Assembly (NCBI GenBank): GCA_026129545.1
Contig: JAHCHX010000001.1
Span: 1,363,501-1,427,500, forward strand
Length of the DNA stretch: 64,000 nucleotides
Direction of reading: 5' to 3'
DNA from: Saprospiraceae bacterium
Lineage (GTDB): Bacteria > Bacteroidota > Bacteroidia > Chitinophagales > Saprospiraceae
Shown here piece by piece: positions 37,302 to 46,597 of this stretch. Numbering within the stretch: position 1 is the first letter of the stretch; each line of letters begins with the position of its first letter. The notes beneath the pieces were generated by a model. The model did not search any database. It was given only the letters and a program-made list of their open reading frames with translations, and was not told where the DNA came from. Position numbers and translations under genes: made by a program.

Positions 37302-40300
37302 ATGCAAGGCAAAGGCGTTGTCCGATTCTTCCTCATTGCGCTGACCTTAGTGTGTCTGTACCAGTTCTCGCTGACCATTCCGACCAACAATATCGAGAAG
37401 GCGGCAGAACGCTATGCTGATGACTGTTCCAAAAACGAAGCCGTCACTTGGCGTCAATGCTACGCTGGCTACCTGGATTCTCTTTCCTCCGAACCGGTAT
37501 TCAGCATTCCACTGATTAAAAAATTCACCTACGCTGACCTGAAGAAAAGCCAGCTGGCGCTTGGCCTCGACCTCAAAGGCGGCATGAGCGTGCTGCTGCA
37601 AGTGGATTTGAACGACTTTTTGAAAAGCCTTGCGCAAAACACAAGCGACCCCGCATTTGCGCAGGCACTCAGCAAGGCAGACGAACAGCTTCGCACACAG
37701 CAAGGCGATTTCATTAGCATGTTTGCCCAAGCATGGAAAGAAAGCAGCGGCGGCAAGCCACTTGCCTCTATCTTCGCCCGAAACGAGGCGCTCAAAGGGC
37801 AAATCAACTTCGAGTCGCCCGATGCCGATGTGGTGCGCGTCATTCGTGAGCTCGCCAACAACACGGTGAAAGAAACCTACAACCGCCTCAAACAGCGGAT
37901 TGACAAATTGGGCGTGGTGCAACCCAACGTCAGCCTCGACGCTGCCCGCGACTTGATTTTGGTGGAATTGCCCGGCATTGACAACCCCCAGCGTGCCCGC
38001 GAAATGTTGCAACGCTCCGCAAAGCTCGAGTTTTGGGAAACATATCGCCTCACCGACGACAACCTCCAGCAACGCTTCATAGATGCCGACCTTAAACTGC
38101 GCAGGCTGCTTTCCGGCGACACTACCAATCAAGTGGGCGCACGCAAGGACACCTTATATGTGTATCCAACTGGCGCGGATGGCCAACCAGATTCGTCGCA
38201 GACACCTGAAATGCGCATCGTGGACGCTCCTCCCTCTTCGCAGGAAGGCGGCGGCCCCTTGCTCTCGTTGCTGACTTTGGGAAGCAACACCACGGGTGCC
38301 GTGTTGGGCTATGCCGACAAAAACAAAATCTCGACCATTGACAGACACCTCCAACGTCCCGAAATCAAACAACTGTTCCCCGCCAGCCTTGAGTTTCGGT
38401 GGAGCCAGAAAGCGGAAGAGGACAAGGGGTTTGGCAGCACCACCATCGGCAAATACGAGCTGTATGGCATTCGGAAAGTCGGCAACGACGACAAGCCCCG
38501 TTTGGATGGTTCCGTAGTGACCCGCGCAAGCGAACAACCCGACCCCAGCAGTGGCGAGGTCACTGTCAGCTTGGCCATGAACAACGACGGAGCGCGTATT
38601 TGGGCAGACATGACGACCAGAGCGGCCAACGCTGGCAACCGCGAAATCGCCATCGTCCTTGATGACGAAGTGGTGAGCGCCCCTCGTGTCATCAACCCTA
38701 TTACGGGTGGCAACTCCTCCATTACAGGCAATTTCACGGTAGAGGAAGCGAAAGACTTGGCCAACATTCTCCAAGTGGGCAAGTTGCCCGCAGGCACCCG
38801 CATCGTGCAAGAAAGTCAGGTAGGCCCCTCTTTGGGTGCTGACAATATCAATAAGTCCTTGATAACGATGTTGTTGTCGGTGGCTTTGCTCTGCGTCTTC
38901 ATGATAGCCTACTACAACAAAGGAGGCATCGTGAGTGTCATCGCGTTGTTGGCCAACCTGTTCTTCATCATCGGCACTTTGGCCTCCATGGGTACGGTAC
39001 TGACCCTTCCGGGCATTGCCGGTATCGTGCTGACATTGGCCACTGCTGTGGATGCAAACGTCATCATCTACGAGCGTATTCGAGAAGAACTGCGGGCGGG
39101 GCTGACAATGGCCAAAGCCGTGGCAACTGGCTTCTCGCGCGCGCTGCCCGCCATCATCGACGCCAACGCCACCACCCTGCTCACTGCCTTTGTCTTGATG
39201 TATTTTGGTCTCGGCCCCATCAAAGGGTTCGGCACGGTGCTTATCGTGGGTATTTTTAGCTCCATGTTCACCGCAGTCTTGGTAGGGCGCATGATTACCG
39301 ATTGGTGGATAGAGCGCGGCAAAGACCTCGCTTACAGTTTCCCATGGTCGGAAAAGTGGCTGGTGGGCGCCAACTATGACTGGATTGGCAAACGCAAGTA
39401 TGCGTATATGTTCTCCAGTGCCATCATCATCATTGGTATCATTTCGTTCATCATGCGCGGCTTCGAGTTGGGCGTTGATTTCAAGGGCGGTTTCTCCTAC
39501 AACGTTCAGTTTGAACAGCCTGTGGAAATAGAACAATTGCGCGGCCCGCTCACGCAGGCGTTTGGTGGCAACCCCGTCATAAAGGCCGTCAATACGCAGA
39601 ACACCTACAACATCACGACATCCTACCTCATCAATGACCAAAGCAAGGATGTGAACGACAGAGTGGTGGCCAAACTCCGGGAGGGGCTCGAAGCGGCTGG
39701 CATTCGGACCGACTCCAATTTCATCAAGACGGATGCAGCAGGCACGCACATTACTTCGTCCAGCCAAGTCGGGCCGACAGTGGCCGACGATATCCGCGAC
39801 TCCTCTTTCAAGGCAGGCGCATGGGCATTGGCGCTCATTTTTCTTTACTTGCTCATTCGATTCCGCAAGTGGCAATTCTCGTTGGGCGCAGTCTTGGCTT
39901 TGTTGCACGACGTGCTTATCACGCTGACTTTCTTCACCTTGCTGCACGGTCTTGTGCCCTTCTCTCTGGAAATTGACCAAGCCATCATTGCCTGTATTCT
40001 GACGGTGATTGGTCTTTCGGTGAACGACACGGTGATTGTGTATGACCGAATCCGCGAATTCCTCGGCCTATATCCCGGCCGCCCGAAAGAAGAGGTGTTC
40101 AACAAAGCCATCAACACCACACTGAGCCGCACCATCATCACCTCAGGCACCATCTTTATCGTGGTGTTCTTGTTGTTCTTCTTTGGCGGCGGCGCTATCA
40201 AAGGCTTTGCGTTCGGTATCACGGTGGGCATTTTGTTCGGCACATACTCTTCCATTTTCGTCGCATCCTCTTTGGTGGTGGATTTGACAAAGGGTCAGGC

Positions 40301-40379
40301 ACTCGAAGGCAAAGTGGTCGCTCCTGAGCCAAAGCCCGAAGACAAAGCCAAGCCTTCCAAGAAAGTTGCAAAGGCTTGA
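37302..40379 (+). CDS. secDF: Protein translocase subunit SecDF (fused)
   Basis: It is 1025 aa, the usual fused form in Bacteroidota. Residues 1-600 are SecD: first helix VVRFFLIALTLVCLYQFSLTI, LALGLDLKGGMSVLLQVDL, the P1 periplasmic domain, and transmembrane motif DANVIIYERIREEL. Residues 700-1000 are SecF: MRGFELGVDFKGGFSYNV and NDTVIVYDRIREFLG. The C-terminus is Lys/Pro-rich and cytoplasmic. It uses the proton gradient to pull preproteins through SecYEG, which is needed for the many Sec-dependent T9SS clients in this window. It has its own promoter and terminator, so it is monocistronic. Confidence 0.96.
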   Translation: MQGKGVVRFFLIALTLVCLYQFSLTIPTNNIEKAAERYADDCSKNEAVTWRQCYAGYLDSLSSEPVFSIPLIKKFTYADLKKSQLALGLDLKGGMSVLLQVDLNDFLKSLAQNTSDPAFAQALSKADEQLRTQQGDFISMFAQAWKESSGGKPLASIFARNEALKGQINFESPDADVVRVIRELANNTVKETYNRLKQRIDKLGVVQPNVSLDAARDLILVELPGIDNPQRAREMLQRSAKLEFWETYRLTDDNLQQRFIDADLKLRRLLSGDTTNQVGARKDTLYVYPTGADGQPDSSQTPEMRIVDAPPSSQEGGGPLLSLLTLGSNTTGAVLGYADKNKISTIDRHLQRPEIKQLFPASLEFRWSQKAEEDKGFGSTTIGKYELYGIRKVGNDDKPRLDGSVVTRASEQPDPSSGEVTVSLAMNNDGARIWADMTTRAANAGNREIAIVLDDEVVSAPRVINPITGGNSSITGNFTVEEAKDLANILQVGKLPAGTRIVQESQVGPSLGADNINKSLITMLLSVALLCVFMIAYYNKGGIVSVIALLANLFFIIGTLASMGTVLTLPGIAGIVLTLATAVDANVIIYERIREELRAGLTMAKAVATGFSRALPAIIDANATTLLTAFVLMYFGLGPIKGFGTVLIVGIFSSMFTAVLVGRMITDWWIERGKDLAYSFPWSEKWLVGANYDWIGKRKYAYMFSSAIIIIGIISFIMRGFELGVDFKGGFSYNVQFEQPVEIEQLRGPLTQAFGGNPVIKAVNTQNTYNITTSYLINDQSKDVNDRVVAKLREGLEAAGIRTDSNFIKTDAAGTHITSSSQVGPTVADDIRDSSFKAGAWALALIFLYLLIRFRKWQFSLGAVLALLHDVLITLTFFTLLHGLVPFSLEIDQAIIACILTVIGLSVNDTVIVYDRIREFLGLYPGRPKEEVFNKAINTTLSRTIITSGTIFIVVFLLFFFGGGAIKGFAFGITVGILFGTYSSIFVASSLVVDLTKGQALEGKVVAPEPKPEDKAKPSKKVAKA

Positions 40380-40383
40380 TTAT

Positions 40384-40453
40384 TTTGCCACTAAGTCGCA
40401 AAGGCCACGAAGGGCTGAAGAGCACTTTTTCTTCGAGGCTTTGTGGCAAACGC
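40384..40453. repeat. Imperfect palindromic repeat after secDF
   Basis: TTTGCCACTAAGTCGCAAAGGCCACGAAG is mirrored by CTTCGAGGCTTTGTGGCAAA with a short loop. It resembles interspersed non-coding repeats and has no coding signal. Confidence 0.4.
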
Positions 40454-40493
40454 CAATTATACTTCAAATTTAAAAGGGAAAACGCGGCAAACA

Positions 40494-40536
40494 CGAGAGC
40501 CATCCCAGCGTTACATGGGGTGGCTCTCGCTTTTTC
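40494..40536 (+). terminator. Rho-independent terminator after secDF
   Basis: CGAGAGCCATCCC (40494-40506) pairs with GGGTGGCTCTCG (40518-40529) and is followed by CTTTTTC. Confidence 0.8.
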
Positions 40537-40659
40537 AGGCAGAATGTGCCTACCTTACTTGTGGCATAGTTTATGCTAAATAAGGGACGGCGAAAGTTCA
40601 CCATTCGTTTTTTCAATCCACACTCAACTATCGGTTTACACCTCCCCTCTCCCTCTGCG

Positions 40660-40749
40660 ATGACGACCTATTTCATTCTTTTTCTTGCCCTCACCATCAC
40701 TGCTTTCTACGGACTTTCTGACGACCGCCCTACGGATACAGAACCTTAG
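40660..40749 (+). CDS. Possible 29-residue small membrane protein
   Basis: ATG at 40660 to TAG at 40747 gives MTTYFILFLALTITAFYGL followed by a polar tail SDDRPTDTEP. One short helix plus an acidic tail is typical of small membrane proteins. It lies in the gap between secDF and the convergent fucosidase. No ribosome-binding site stands out, and it could be chance. Confidence 0.25.
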   Translation: MTTYFILFLALTITAFYGLSDDRPTDTEP

Positions 40750-40762
40750 AACCCCCGCTTTT

Positions 40763-42178
40763 TCAAGACTTTATGCGATAAATCCGCACATCGTTGATGA
40801 CAGGCGGCGCTTTGGCAGCCAAAATCGCAATCCTCACTTTGGAAGTTTTCACTTCTGGGAACACGAGGATTTTTCGCACGCCAATGGTGGTGGAGCTTGC
40901 CACTTCTCTCCAGCCCCCTTTTTCAAACACCTCCACTTTAAATGCTTCCACGCGCTGGCCATGTGTGCTGATTTTTTCTCGGAGCAGCAGCGTGTTGATT
41001 TTCCTTTTCTTTTTCAAATCAATTTCGAGAAAGGATTCGCCCGGCACGATTTCAAACTCGGCAAAAGTATTCTGGTTGACATCCGTCAGGCCGGCATCGA
41101 ACCAATGGCGGCCATTGCCCAAACGGCAGGGGCGCCCCTCAGCCAGATTGTGACGGAAAGCCTCCCTCAATTTTTGTCCAAAAGCGACCAAAGATGCCGA
41201 GTCGCGCTCATGGATGCGCCCCCTCCGGTCGGGCGGCACATTGAGTATCAAATTTGCTCCTCTTCCTACTGATTTCAAATAGATATCCCAGAGTTGTTCC
41301 GGGGTCTTCACCTTATCATCTTCCTCGGGGTGGTAAAACCAGCCGGGGCGGATGCTCACATCGCACTCCGCAGGCAGCCAAAGCTGGCCGTTGACGTTGC
41401 CCTGATTGAGCGTGTCCTCCGGTGGCGCGCCCAAGCCACGTTGGAATCCAGCCGTATCGAGGGTGGCCCAGTTGGTCTCGGTCAAAATCAACCCTCGCTC
41501 GTTGCCAGCCCAGCGACAGCCGGGGCCGATGTCGCTAAATATCACCGCGTCGGGCTGCAATTGTGCGGCCACGCGCTCAAAACGGTGGAAATCGTATTCC
41601 TGCTTTTTGCCGTTTGGCCCTTCTCCATTCGCCCCGTCCCACCAAATCTCAAACAACTCGCCGTAGTTGGTCAGCAATTCAGTCAGCGTGTTGACATAGA
41701 CATCATTGTATTCGGGAGTGCCGTATTGCGGGTGATTTCTGTCCCATGGGCTGAGATAGACTCCGAACTTGAGTCCGTGTCGGCGGCAGGCATCCGAGAG
41801 CTCGCGCAGCACGTCGCCCTTTCCGTCGCGCCATTTGCTCTCTCGAACCGTGTGCGTGGAATACTTTGATGGCCACAGACAAAATCCGTCGTGATGCTTG
41901 GCCGTGATAACGACCCCGCGAGCACCGGCTTGTTTGGCGATGCGGCACCATTGGTCGCAATCCAAGTCCGTCGGATTGAACACGTCTTCTGGCTCCGTTC
42001 CGTGCCCCCATTCGAGATTGGTAAATGTGTTTGGCCCAAAATGAAAAAAGAGGTAGAACTCCGTGTCGTGCCACGCGAGTTGGGCCGGCGTGGGCAGCGG
42101 AAGTGGAGGTTCAGAAATCTGCGAAAAAAGGAAAGTTGACAGATGCAGATAGCATAACAAGGCGAACAATCGGCTCAT
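40763..42178 (-). CDS. Alpha-L-fucosidase, GH29 family
   Basis: It is 471 aa with signal peptide MSRLFALLCYLHLSTFLFSQ, hence exported. The GH29 (beta/alpha)8 domain covers residues 30-345. It includes FHFGPNTFTNLEWGHG, the conserved ITAKHHDGFCLWPS at 92-104, and FEIWWDGANG, with Asp181 the expected nucleophile. Residues 350-471 form a beta-rich F5/8-type C-terminal domain (ESFLEIDLKKKRKINTLLLRE). It removes terminal fucose from glycans. The divergent galKTE operon could handle galactose from the same glycans, but that link is inference. Confidence 0.87.
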   Translation of the reverse strand: MSRLFALLCYLHLSTFLFSQISEPPLPLPTPAQLAWHDTEFYLFFHFGPNTFTNLEWGHGTEPEDVFNPTDLDCDQWCRIAKQAGARGVVITAKHHDGFCLWPSKYSTHTVRESKWRDGKGDVLRELSDACRRHGLKFGVYLSPWDRNHPQYGTPEYNDVYVNTLTELLTNYGELFEIWWDGANGEGPNGKKQEYDFHRFERVAAQLQPDAVIFSDIGPGCRWAGNERGLILTETNWATLDTAGFQRGLGAPPEDTLNQGNVNGQLWLPAECDVSIRPGWFYHPEEDDKVKTPEQLWDIYLKSVGRGANLILNVPPDRRGRIHERDSASLVAFGQKLREAFRHNLAEGRPCRLGNGRHWFDAGLTDVNQNTFAEFEIVPGESFLEIDLKKKRKINTLLLREKISTHGQRVEAFKVEVFEKGGWREVASSTTIGVRKILVFPEVKTSKVRIAILAAKAPPVINDVRIYRIKS

Positions 42179-42365
42179 AAGATTGGGTAGTTGTTTTGAA
42201 AAATGCTTTTACTTCGCGGTGAAAGTACGCAATGAAATTTGTTTTTGGCAGCCCATCAAATCGCTCCACATACAATTACATTCTGAATTCAAACACCTTA
42301 GGACATAAGTGCTTCGCCAAAATTAAGCAAACCTATTTTTGATACAAACAATTGGCTCCCAATGC

Positions 42366-42393
42366 GTATGGCGGATTTGCAAATCCGCCATAC
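42366..42393. promoter_or_regulatory. Perfect 28-bp palindrome between the fucosidase and galK genes
   Basis: GTATGGCGGATTTG (42366-42379) is followed directly by its exact complement to 42393. It lies about 100 bp upstream of galK and about 190 bp upstream of the divergent fucosidase. It could be an operator, a transcript hairpin, or a copy of an interspersed palindrome. The rest of 42179-42495 shows nothing else I can name. Confidence 0.5.
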
Positions 42394-42495
42394 TACTTAC
42401 AATGAACACAAACAAAGATGAAAACATACTTGCCTCTGAATCTTTAAGTATTCATTGACGATTGATTGACTTTCTTTGCCCTGCATCATCCGAAC

Positions 42496-43689
42496 ATGAA
42501 CAGCATCACTTCATTGGAATCCATCCTCCAAGCGCACCGACATTGTTTTGGGCACGCCCCCTCGCTCGTCGTCCGCGCTCCCGGTCGCATCAACCTCATC
42601 GGCGAACATACCGATTACAACGAAGGCTTCGTGCTGCCAGCCGCTATTGACAAGGCCGTATGGTTGGCGGTATCGCCACGCAGCGACGAGGCGCTTCACT
42701 TTCAGGCACTCGATTTCCAGGATTCATTTTCAGGCACTATCCGACACTTGCTAAAAACCGAGCAACATTGGCCCAACTATTTGCTCGGCACCTTTGATGA
42801 ACTGTTGAAAGACGGACATACATTGGGAGGGGTGAATGCGACGCTTGGCGGCAACATACCCACTGGCGCAGGGCTTTCCAGTTCAGCGGCGGTGGAGAGC
42901 GGGATACTGTTTGCGCTCAACGAACTTTTTGGTCTCGGTCTAGACCGCCCTGCCCTCGCCCGGCTTGCCCAACGCGCCGAAAACAATTTCGTCGGCATGA
43001 ACTGCGGCATCATGGATATGTTCGCCTCGCTCATGGGGCGGGCGAATCACGCCATAAAACTCGATTGTCGCAGCCTCGAGGCCGAGTACTTCCCTATCCG
43101 TATGCCCGACCATGCGCTCGTGCTTTGCGACTCTGGCGTAAAACACCAACTCGTGGATTCAGCGTACAATACCCGCCGAAGCGAATGTGAAGAAGGCGTG
43201 ACAGCACTCTCAACTATTTTTCCAAACATCCGCAGCCTGCGCAACGTGACTCTGGCGATGCTTTTATCCGAAAAAAAACGCCTGCGCGATGGCGTGTTTC
43301 AACGCTGCAAATTTGTCATCGAGGAAAACACGCGGGTAATCTCAGCCTGCAACGCCCTAAAAAACAACGACTTGGAATTATTCGGCCACTTGCTATACCA
43401 GTCGCACGAAGGGTTGCAGCACGATTACGAGGTCACCTGCCCGGAAACCGATTTTTTGGTGGACGAAACACGCAGCGAAGCCGATGTGTTAGGTGCCCGA
43501 CAGATGGGCGGCGGGTTCGGCGGTTGCACGCTCAACCTTGTCCGTCGAGATGCTGTTGTGGGTTTTCAAGAAAAAATACAGGTTTCCTATTTGAAACACT
43601 GGGGAAAAAACCTAAAATTTTACCCCGTCGAAATCACAGATGGCGTTGAAATGGTCTATTCCACGCCACTTATTCGGGAAGAGATATGA
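42496..43689 (+). CDS. galK: Galactokinase
   Basis: It is 397 aa from ATG 42496 (an in-frame TTG lies 30 bp upstream). GHMP-kinase motifs are in order: the galactokinase signature VRAPGRINLIGEHTDYNEG near residue 27, the ATP loop GGNIPTGAGLSSSAAVESG near 128, and C-terminal ARQMGGGFGGC. It phosphorylates alpha-D-galactose to galactose-1-phosphate, step one of the Leloir pathway. Its stop overlaps the galT start (ATGA), so the operon is translationally coupled. Confidence 0.96.
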   Translation: MNSITSLESILQAHRHCFGHAPSLVVRAPGRINLIGEHTDYNEGFVLPAAIDKAVWLAVSPRSDEALHFQALDFQDSFSGTIRHLLKTEQHWPNYLLGTFDELLKDGHTLGGVNATLGGNIPTGAGLSSSAAVESGILFALNELFGLGLDRPALARLAQRAENNFVGMNCGIMDMFASLMGRANHAIKLDCRSLEAEYFPIRMPDHALVLCDSGVKHQLVDSAYNTRRSECEEGVTALSTIFPNIRSLRNVTLAMLLSEKKRLRDGVFQRCKFVIEENTRVISACNALKNNDLELFGHLLYQSHEGLQHDYEVTCPETDFLVDETRSEADVLGARQMGGGFGGCTLNLVRRDAVVGFQEKIQVSYLKHWGKNLKFYPVEITDGVEMVYSTPLIREEI

Positions 43690-44774
43690 ATGAGGTATTA
43701 TTCAACACAGATTTTCCGCATCGGCGCTTCAATCCCCTCACGGGCGAATGGGTGCTTGTGTCGCCCCATCGAGCCAATCGCCCGTGGCAAGGCCAAGTGG
43801 AAAAACTGCCCGATACACGCCGCCTCGCACACGACCCATCGTGCTATCTCTGCCCCGGCAATATCAGGGCCAACGGTCAGCGAAATCCTCACTATACAGA
43901 CGTTCACGCCTTTACGAATGATTTCTCTGCCTTGTTGGAGTCGCCTGCTCCCTCTTCCACCCCGCTCTTTGACACTCGCGAAGGGCTTTTGCGTGCCGCG
44001 CCCGAACGGGGCATCTGTCGGGTGGTTTGTTTTTCGCCGCGCCACGATTTGACCATCCCTGAAATGGATTTGCCAGCCATTCGCCGGGTTATTGATTTAT
44101 GGCGACGGGAATACGCGGAATTAGGCTCCAAATCGTTCATCCGGTATGTGCAAATTTTTGAAAACAAAGGCGAAACAATGGGCTGCTCCAACCCACACCC
44201 GCACGGGCAGATTTGGGCACAGGCACACATCCCCAACGAACCCCTGAAAAAGCAACAGCACCAGGCGCGTTATTTCAGGAAACACGAGCGCACATTGTTG
44301 GAAGATTATTGGCGTCAGGAACTGAGTTTGGGCACGCGCATACTTTTTGAAAACCAGCACTTTGTCGCGCTGGTGCCCTATTGGGCGGTGTGGCCGTTCG
44401 AGGCGATGTTGGTACCCAAACGCGCCATGCCACGCATCACCGACATGAACGATGCCGAGTGCGAATCATTTGCAGAAGCATACAAACGGCTTACTGTTTG
44501 CTATGACAACCTGTTTGAGGTATCGTTCCCCTATTCGGCGGGGATTCATCAGGCTCCCACGGATGAGCACGCTCATCCGGCATGGCATTGGCACATGGTT
44601 TTTTATCCGCCCTTGCTGCGCTCGGCAACGGTCAAAAAATTCATGGTAGGCTACGAGATGCTGGCTGGACCTCAACGCGACATCAGCCCAGAAAAAGCGG
44701 CGGCGATTTTGCGCGAGCTGCCCAAAGAACACTACAAAGCCCGGAACCTGCGCCCGACTGCTCCATCCCCTTAG
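43686..44774 (+). CDS. galT: Galactose-1-phosphate uridylyltransferase
   Basis: It is 362 aa. FNPLTGEWVLVSPHRANRPWQG at the N-terminus and the active site SNPHPHGQIWAQ with the nucleophile in the HPH triad are diagnostic. Zinc-site-type cysteines occur in DPSCYLCPGN, and HQAPTDEHAHPAWHWHMVFYPPLLR lies near the end. It exchanges UMP between UDP-glucose and galactose-1-phosphate. It overlaps galK by 4 bp and is followed by galE after 48 bp. Confidence 0.96.
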   Translation: MNEVLFNTDFPHRRFNPLTGEWVLVSPHRANRPWQGQVEKLPDTRRLAHDPSCYLCPGNIRANGQRNPHYTDVHAFTNDFSALLESPAPSSTPLFDTREGLLRAAPERGICRVVCFSPRHDLTIPEMDLPAIRRVIDLWRREYAELGSKSFIRYVQIFENKGETMGCSNPHPHGQIWAQAHIPNEPLKKQQHQARYFRKHERTLLEDYWRQELSLGTRILFENQHFVALVPYWAVWPFEAMLVPKRAMPRITDMNDAECESFAEAYKRLTVCYDNLFEVSFPYSAGIHQAPTDEHAHPAWHWHMVFYPPLLRSATVKKFMVGYEMLAGPQRDISPEKAAAILRELPKEHYKARNLRPTAPSP

Positions 44775-44822
44775 ACTAACCGTCATTGCAAAACCGATTA
44801 TCAACAAACACGAGTATCATAC

Positions 44823-45839
44823 ATGAACATTCTTGTCACCGGCGGAGCCGGATTCATTGGCTCGCATACCGTCGTCGCACTTGCCGAAGCCGGGTTCACC
44901 CCTATCATCCTCGACGATTTTTCCAATTCTGACCGCCGCGTCTTGCAGGGTTTGGAAAAAATTCTGAAACAACAACCCCGCTGCTATGCAGAAAACTGCC
45001 ACGCTCCGTCCGTGTTGTCGCGGGTTTTTAGAGAGCAAAAAATTGATGGGGTGATACATTTCGCTGCTTTCAAGTCAGTGGGCGAATCCATGCAAGAGCC
45101 GTTGAAATACTACGACAACAACATCGGCTCGCTCATTGTGCTGCTCCAGACCATGCTCGAACATGGCATCCCCAACCTCATTTTTTCGTCCTCTGCCACC
45201 GTCTATGGCCAACCCAAAGTACTGCCCGTCACGGAAGACACCCCCGAACAGCCAGTTGCGTCCGTCTATGGTCACACCAAGTTGATTGGCGAGGAAATCC
45301 TGCGCGATGTGGCAGCCGCCCAAAAGCCGCTGAAAGCCATCTCGCTGCGCTACTTCAATCCCATTGGGGCGCACCCTTCCGCCCACATCGGGGAGCTGCC
45401 CTTAGGTGTGCCCAACAATTTGGTGCCTTTCATCACGCAGACGGCGGCCGGCATACGCCCGATGCTGACAGTGTTTGGTCAGGACTACCCAACCCCGGAC
45501 GGTACTTGCTTGCGCGACTATATTCACGTCATGGACTTGGCCGAGGCGCACGTCGCCGCCATGCAGTATTTACTAAAACAAAATGAACCAACTATTTACG
45601 AGGTGTTCAACGTAGGCATGGGGCGAGGTGTCAGCGTGTTGGAATTGGTCAAAACCTTCGAGATGGTCAGCGGAAAGCCGCTCAACTATCGCATCGGCGA
45701 GCGCCGGCCGGGCGACGTGGCTGCCGTGTATGCCGACGTGAGCAAAATTCGGACACAATTGGATTGGTCGGCCAAAAGAGAAGTGGAAGAAGCATTGAGA
45801 GATGCTTGGCGGTGGCAGCAGTGTTTGTCGCAACATTAG
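44823..45839 (+). CDS. galE: UDP-glucose 4-epimerase
   Basis: It is 338 aa, an extended SDR with N-terminal NAD loop VTGGAGFIGSHT, HFAAFKSVGES, catalytic Ser in FSSSATVYGQP and YxxxK in VYGHTKLIGEE. The sugar-binding end contains TPDGTCLRDYIHVMDLAEAH and RRPGDVAAVYAD. It interconverts UDP-galactose and UDP-glucose, completing the Leloir operon. Confidence 0.96.
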   Translation: MNILVTGGAGFIGSHTVVALAEAGFTPIILDDFSNSDRRVLQGLEKILKQQPRCYAENCHAPSVLSRVFREQKIDGVIHFAAFKSVGESMQEPLKYYDNNIGSLIVLLQTMLEHGIPNLIFSSSATVYGQPKVLPVTEDTPEQPVASVYGHTKLIGEEILRDVAAAQKPLKAISLRYFNPIGAHPSAHIGELPLGVPNNLVPFITQTAAGIRPMLTVFGQDYPTPDGTCLRDYIHVMDLAEAHVAAMQYLLKQNEPTIYEVFNVGMGRGVSVLELVKTFEMVSGKPLNYRIGERRPGDVAAVYADVSKIRTQLDWSAKREVEEALRDAWRWQQCLSQH

Positions 45840-45964
45840 GATGGGAAAACAAGCTGCCAGCAGGAAGCTATACCCAGATTAAAGAGGATTTTAGGATAGC
45901 CTTGATTGATTTTTATGATTTTCAAAGGATTGCGAGCGCCGTTTGTTCAAAACCATCTTGTCAG

Positions 45965-46154
45965 AACCTATTTTGAGGGCTTGGCCAGCCAAGTGAAGCG
46001 GACGGGGCTGATTTGCGTTGACCATAAGTGAGGGGGATGTAGGAGACAGCGGAGTTGTTGATGGAGTTGGGTTGGTTGAGGTAATGGTGGCGGGAGACCT
46101 CACGCGAGTGCGCTTGGTCAAAAGACACAAGCGAGGCAGAGGGTAACACCAAGC
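45965..46154 (-). repeat. Orphan Rhs arm fragment with junction palindrome
   Basis: Read on the minus strand it has GCTTGGTG...GACCAAGC (46154-46112), then CTCGCGTGAGG, then a degenerate arm NQPNSINNSAVSYIPLTYG that breaks off at about 45970. This is the same junction-plus-arm order as in the 1-17 kb array, 28 kb away and inverted, with no tip or immunity gene. It lies just downstream of galE. Confidence 0.75.
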
Positions 46155-46184
46155 GAGGCTGAAATAGCCATTATTGCTCTCATT

Positions 46185-46301
46185 TATACCTCGCGCTGCT
46201 AGGTTTTGTGCATGGTCTAAACCGAAAATACGTTTACTTAACTTTCAAAGTTTAGTAAACGTCGCCAAGCGAATGCACAAAACCTGACGGCGCGAGGTAT
46301 A
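46185..46301. repeat. Palindromic repeat, copy A
   Basis: The outer arms TATACCTCGCGCTGC...GGCGCGAGGTATA and GGTTTTGTGCAT/ATGCACAAAACC enclose an inner dyad ACGTTTACT...AGTAAACGT. It is about 117 bp and non-coding. It has the same design as copy B at 47527-47646. Confidence 0.75.
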
Positions 46302-46333
46302 TTTCTAGTAGATTGTATTTTTTACCATGCTGA

Positions 46334-46470
46334 GGCTTTGTTGCATGGATAAATTAAATTTGGCGATAGCGCATTTTTGAAAAATCATTCTAAAAAAATG
46401 CTCGTTTCGATAAACAATTTCCACTCAAAAGGCTATTTTGCCAAAGGAATAATGTTCATGCAACAAAGCC
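46334..46470. mobile_element. IS903-like MITE, 137 bp, with 9-bp target duplication
   Basis: Terminal inverted repeats GGCTTTGTTGCATG (46334-46347) and the complement (46457-46470) are flanked by CCATGCTGA on both sides (46325-46333 and 46471-46479). The GGCTTTGTTG end and 9-bp duplication are those of the IS903 group of the IS5 family. There is no transposase inside, so it would need one in trans. Confidence 0.78.
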
Positions 46471-46523
46471 CCATGCTGAAGACTTGATGGTGCGGTGCAT
46501 TATAATAGAAAAAACCCAGAAAC

Positions 46524-46553
46524 TTGTTTTTTTTTTTATTTCCTATAATTTTG
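46524..46553 (+). promoter_or_regulatory. Promoter for the Cys-rich lipoprotein gene
   Basis: TTG at 46524 and TAATTTTG at 46546-46553 fit the -33 and -7 boxes of Bacteroidota with a 19-bp gap; a T-rich tract lies between them. The ATG follows about 45 bp downstream. Confidence 0.55.
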
Positions 46554-46597
46554 CAGTATCAACATTTTTCATCATTTTTTAAAAACATTTCAAAATT

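Noticed and set aside
38154..39980. 608-codon open frame opposite secDF
   Set aside because: It is antisense to SecDF and arises from codon composition.
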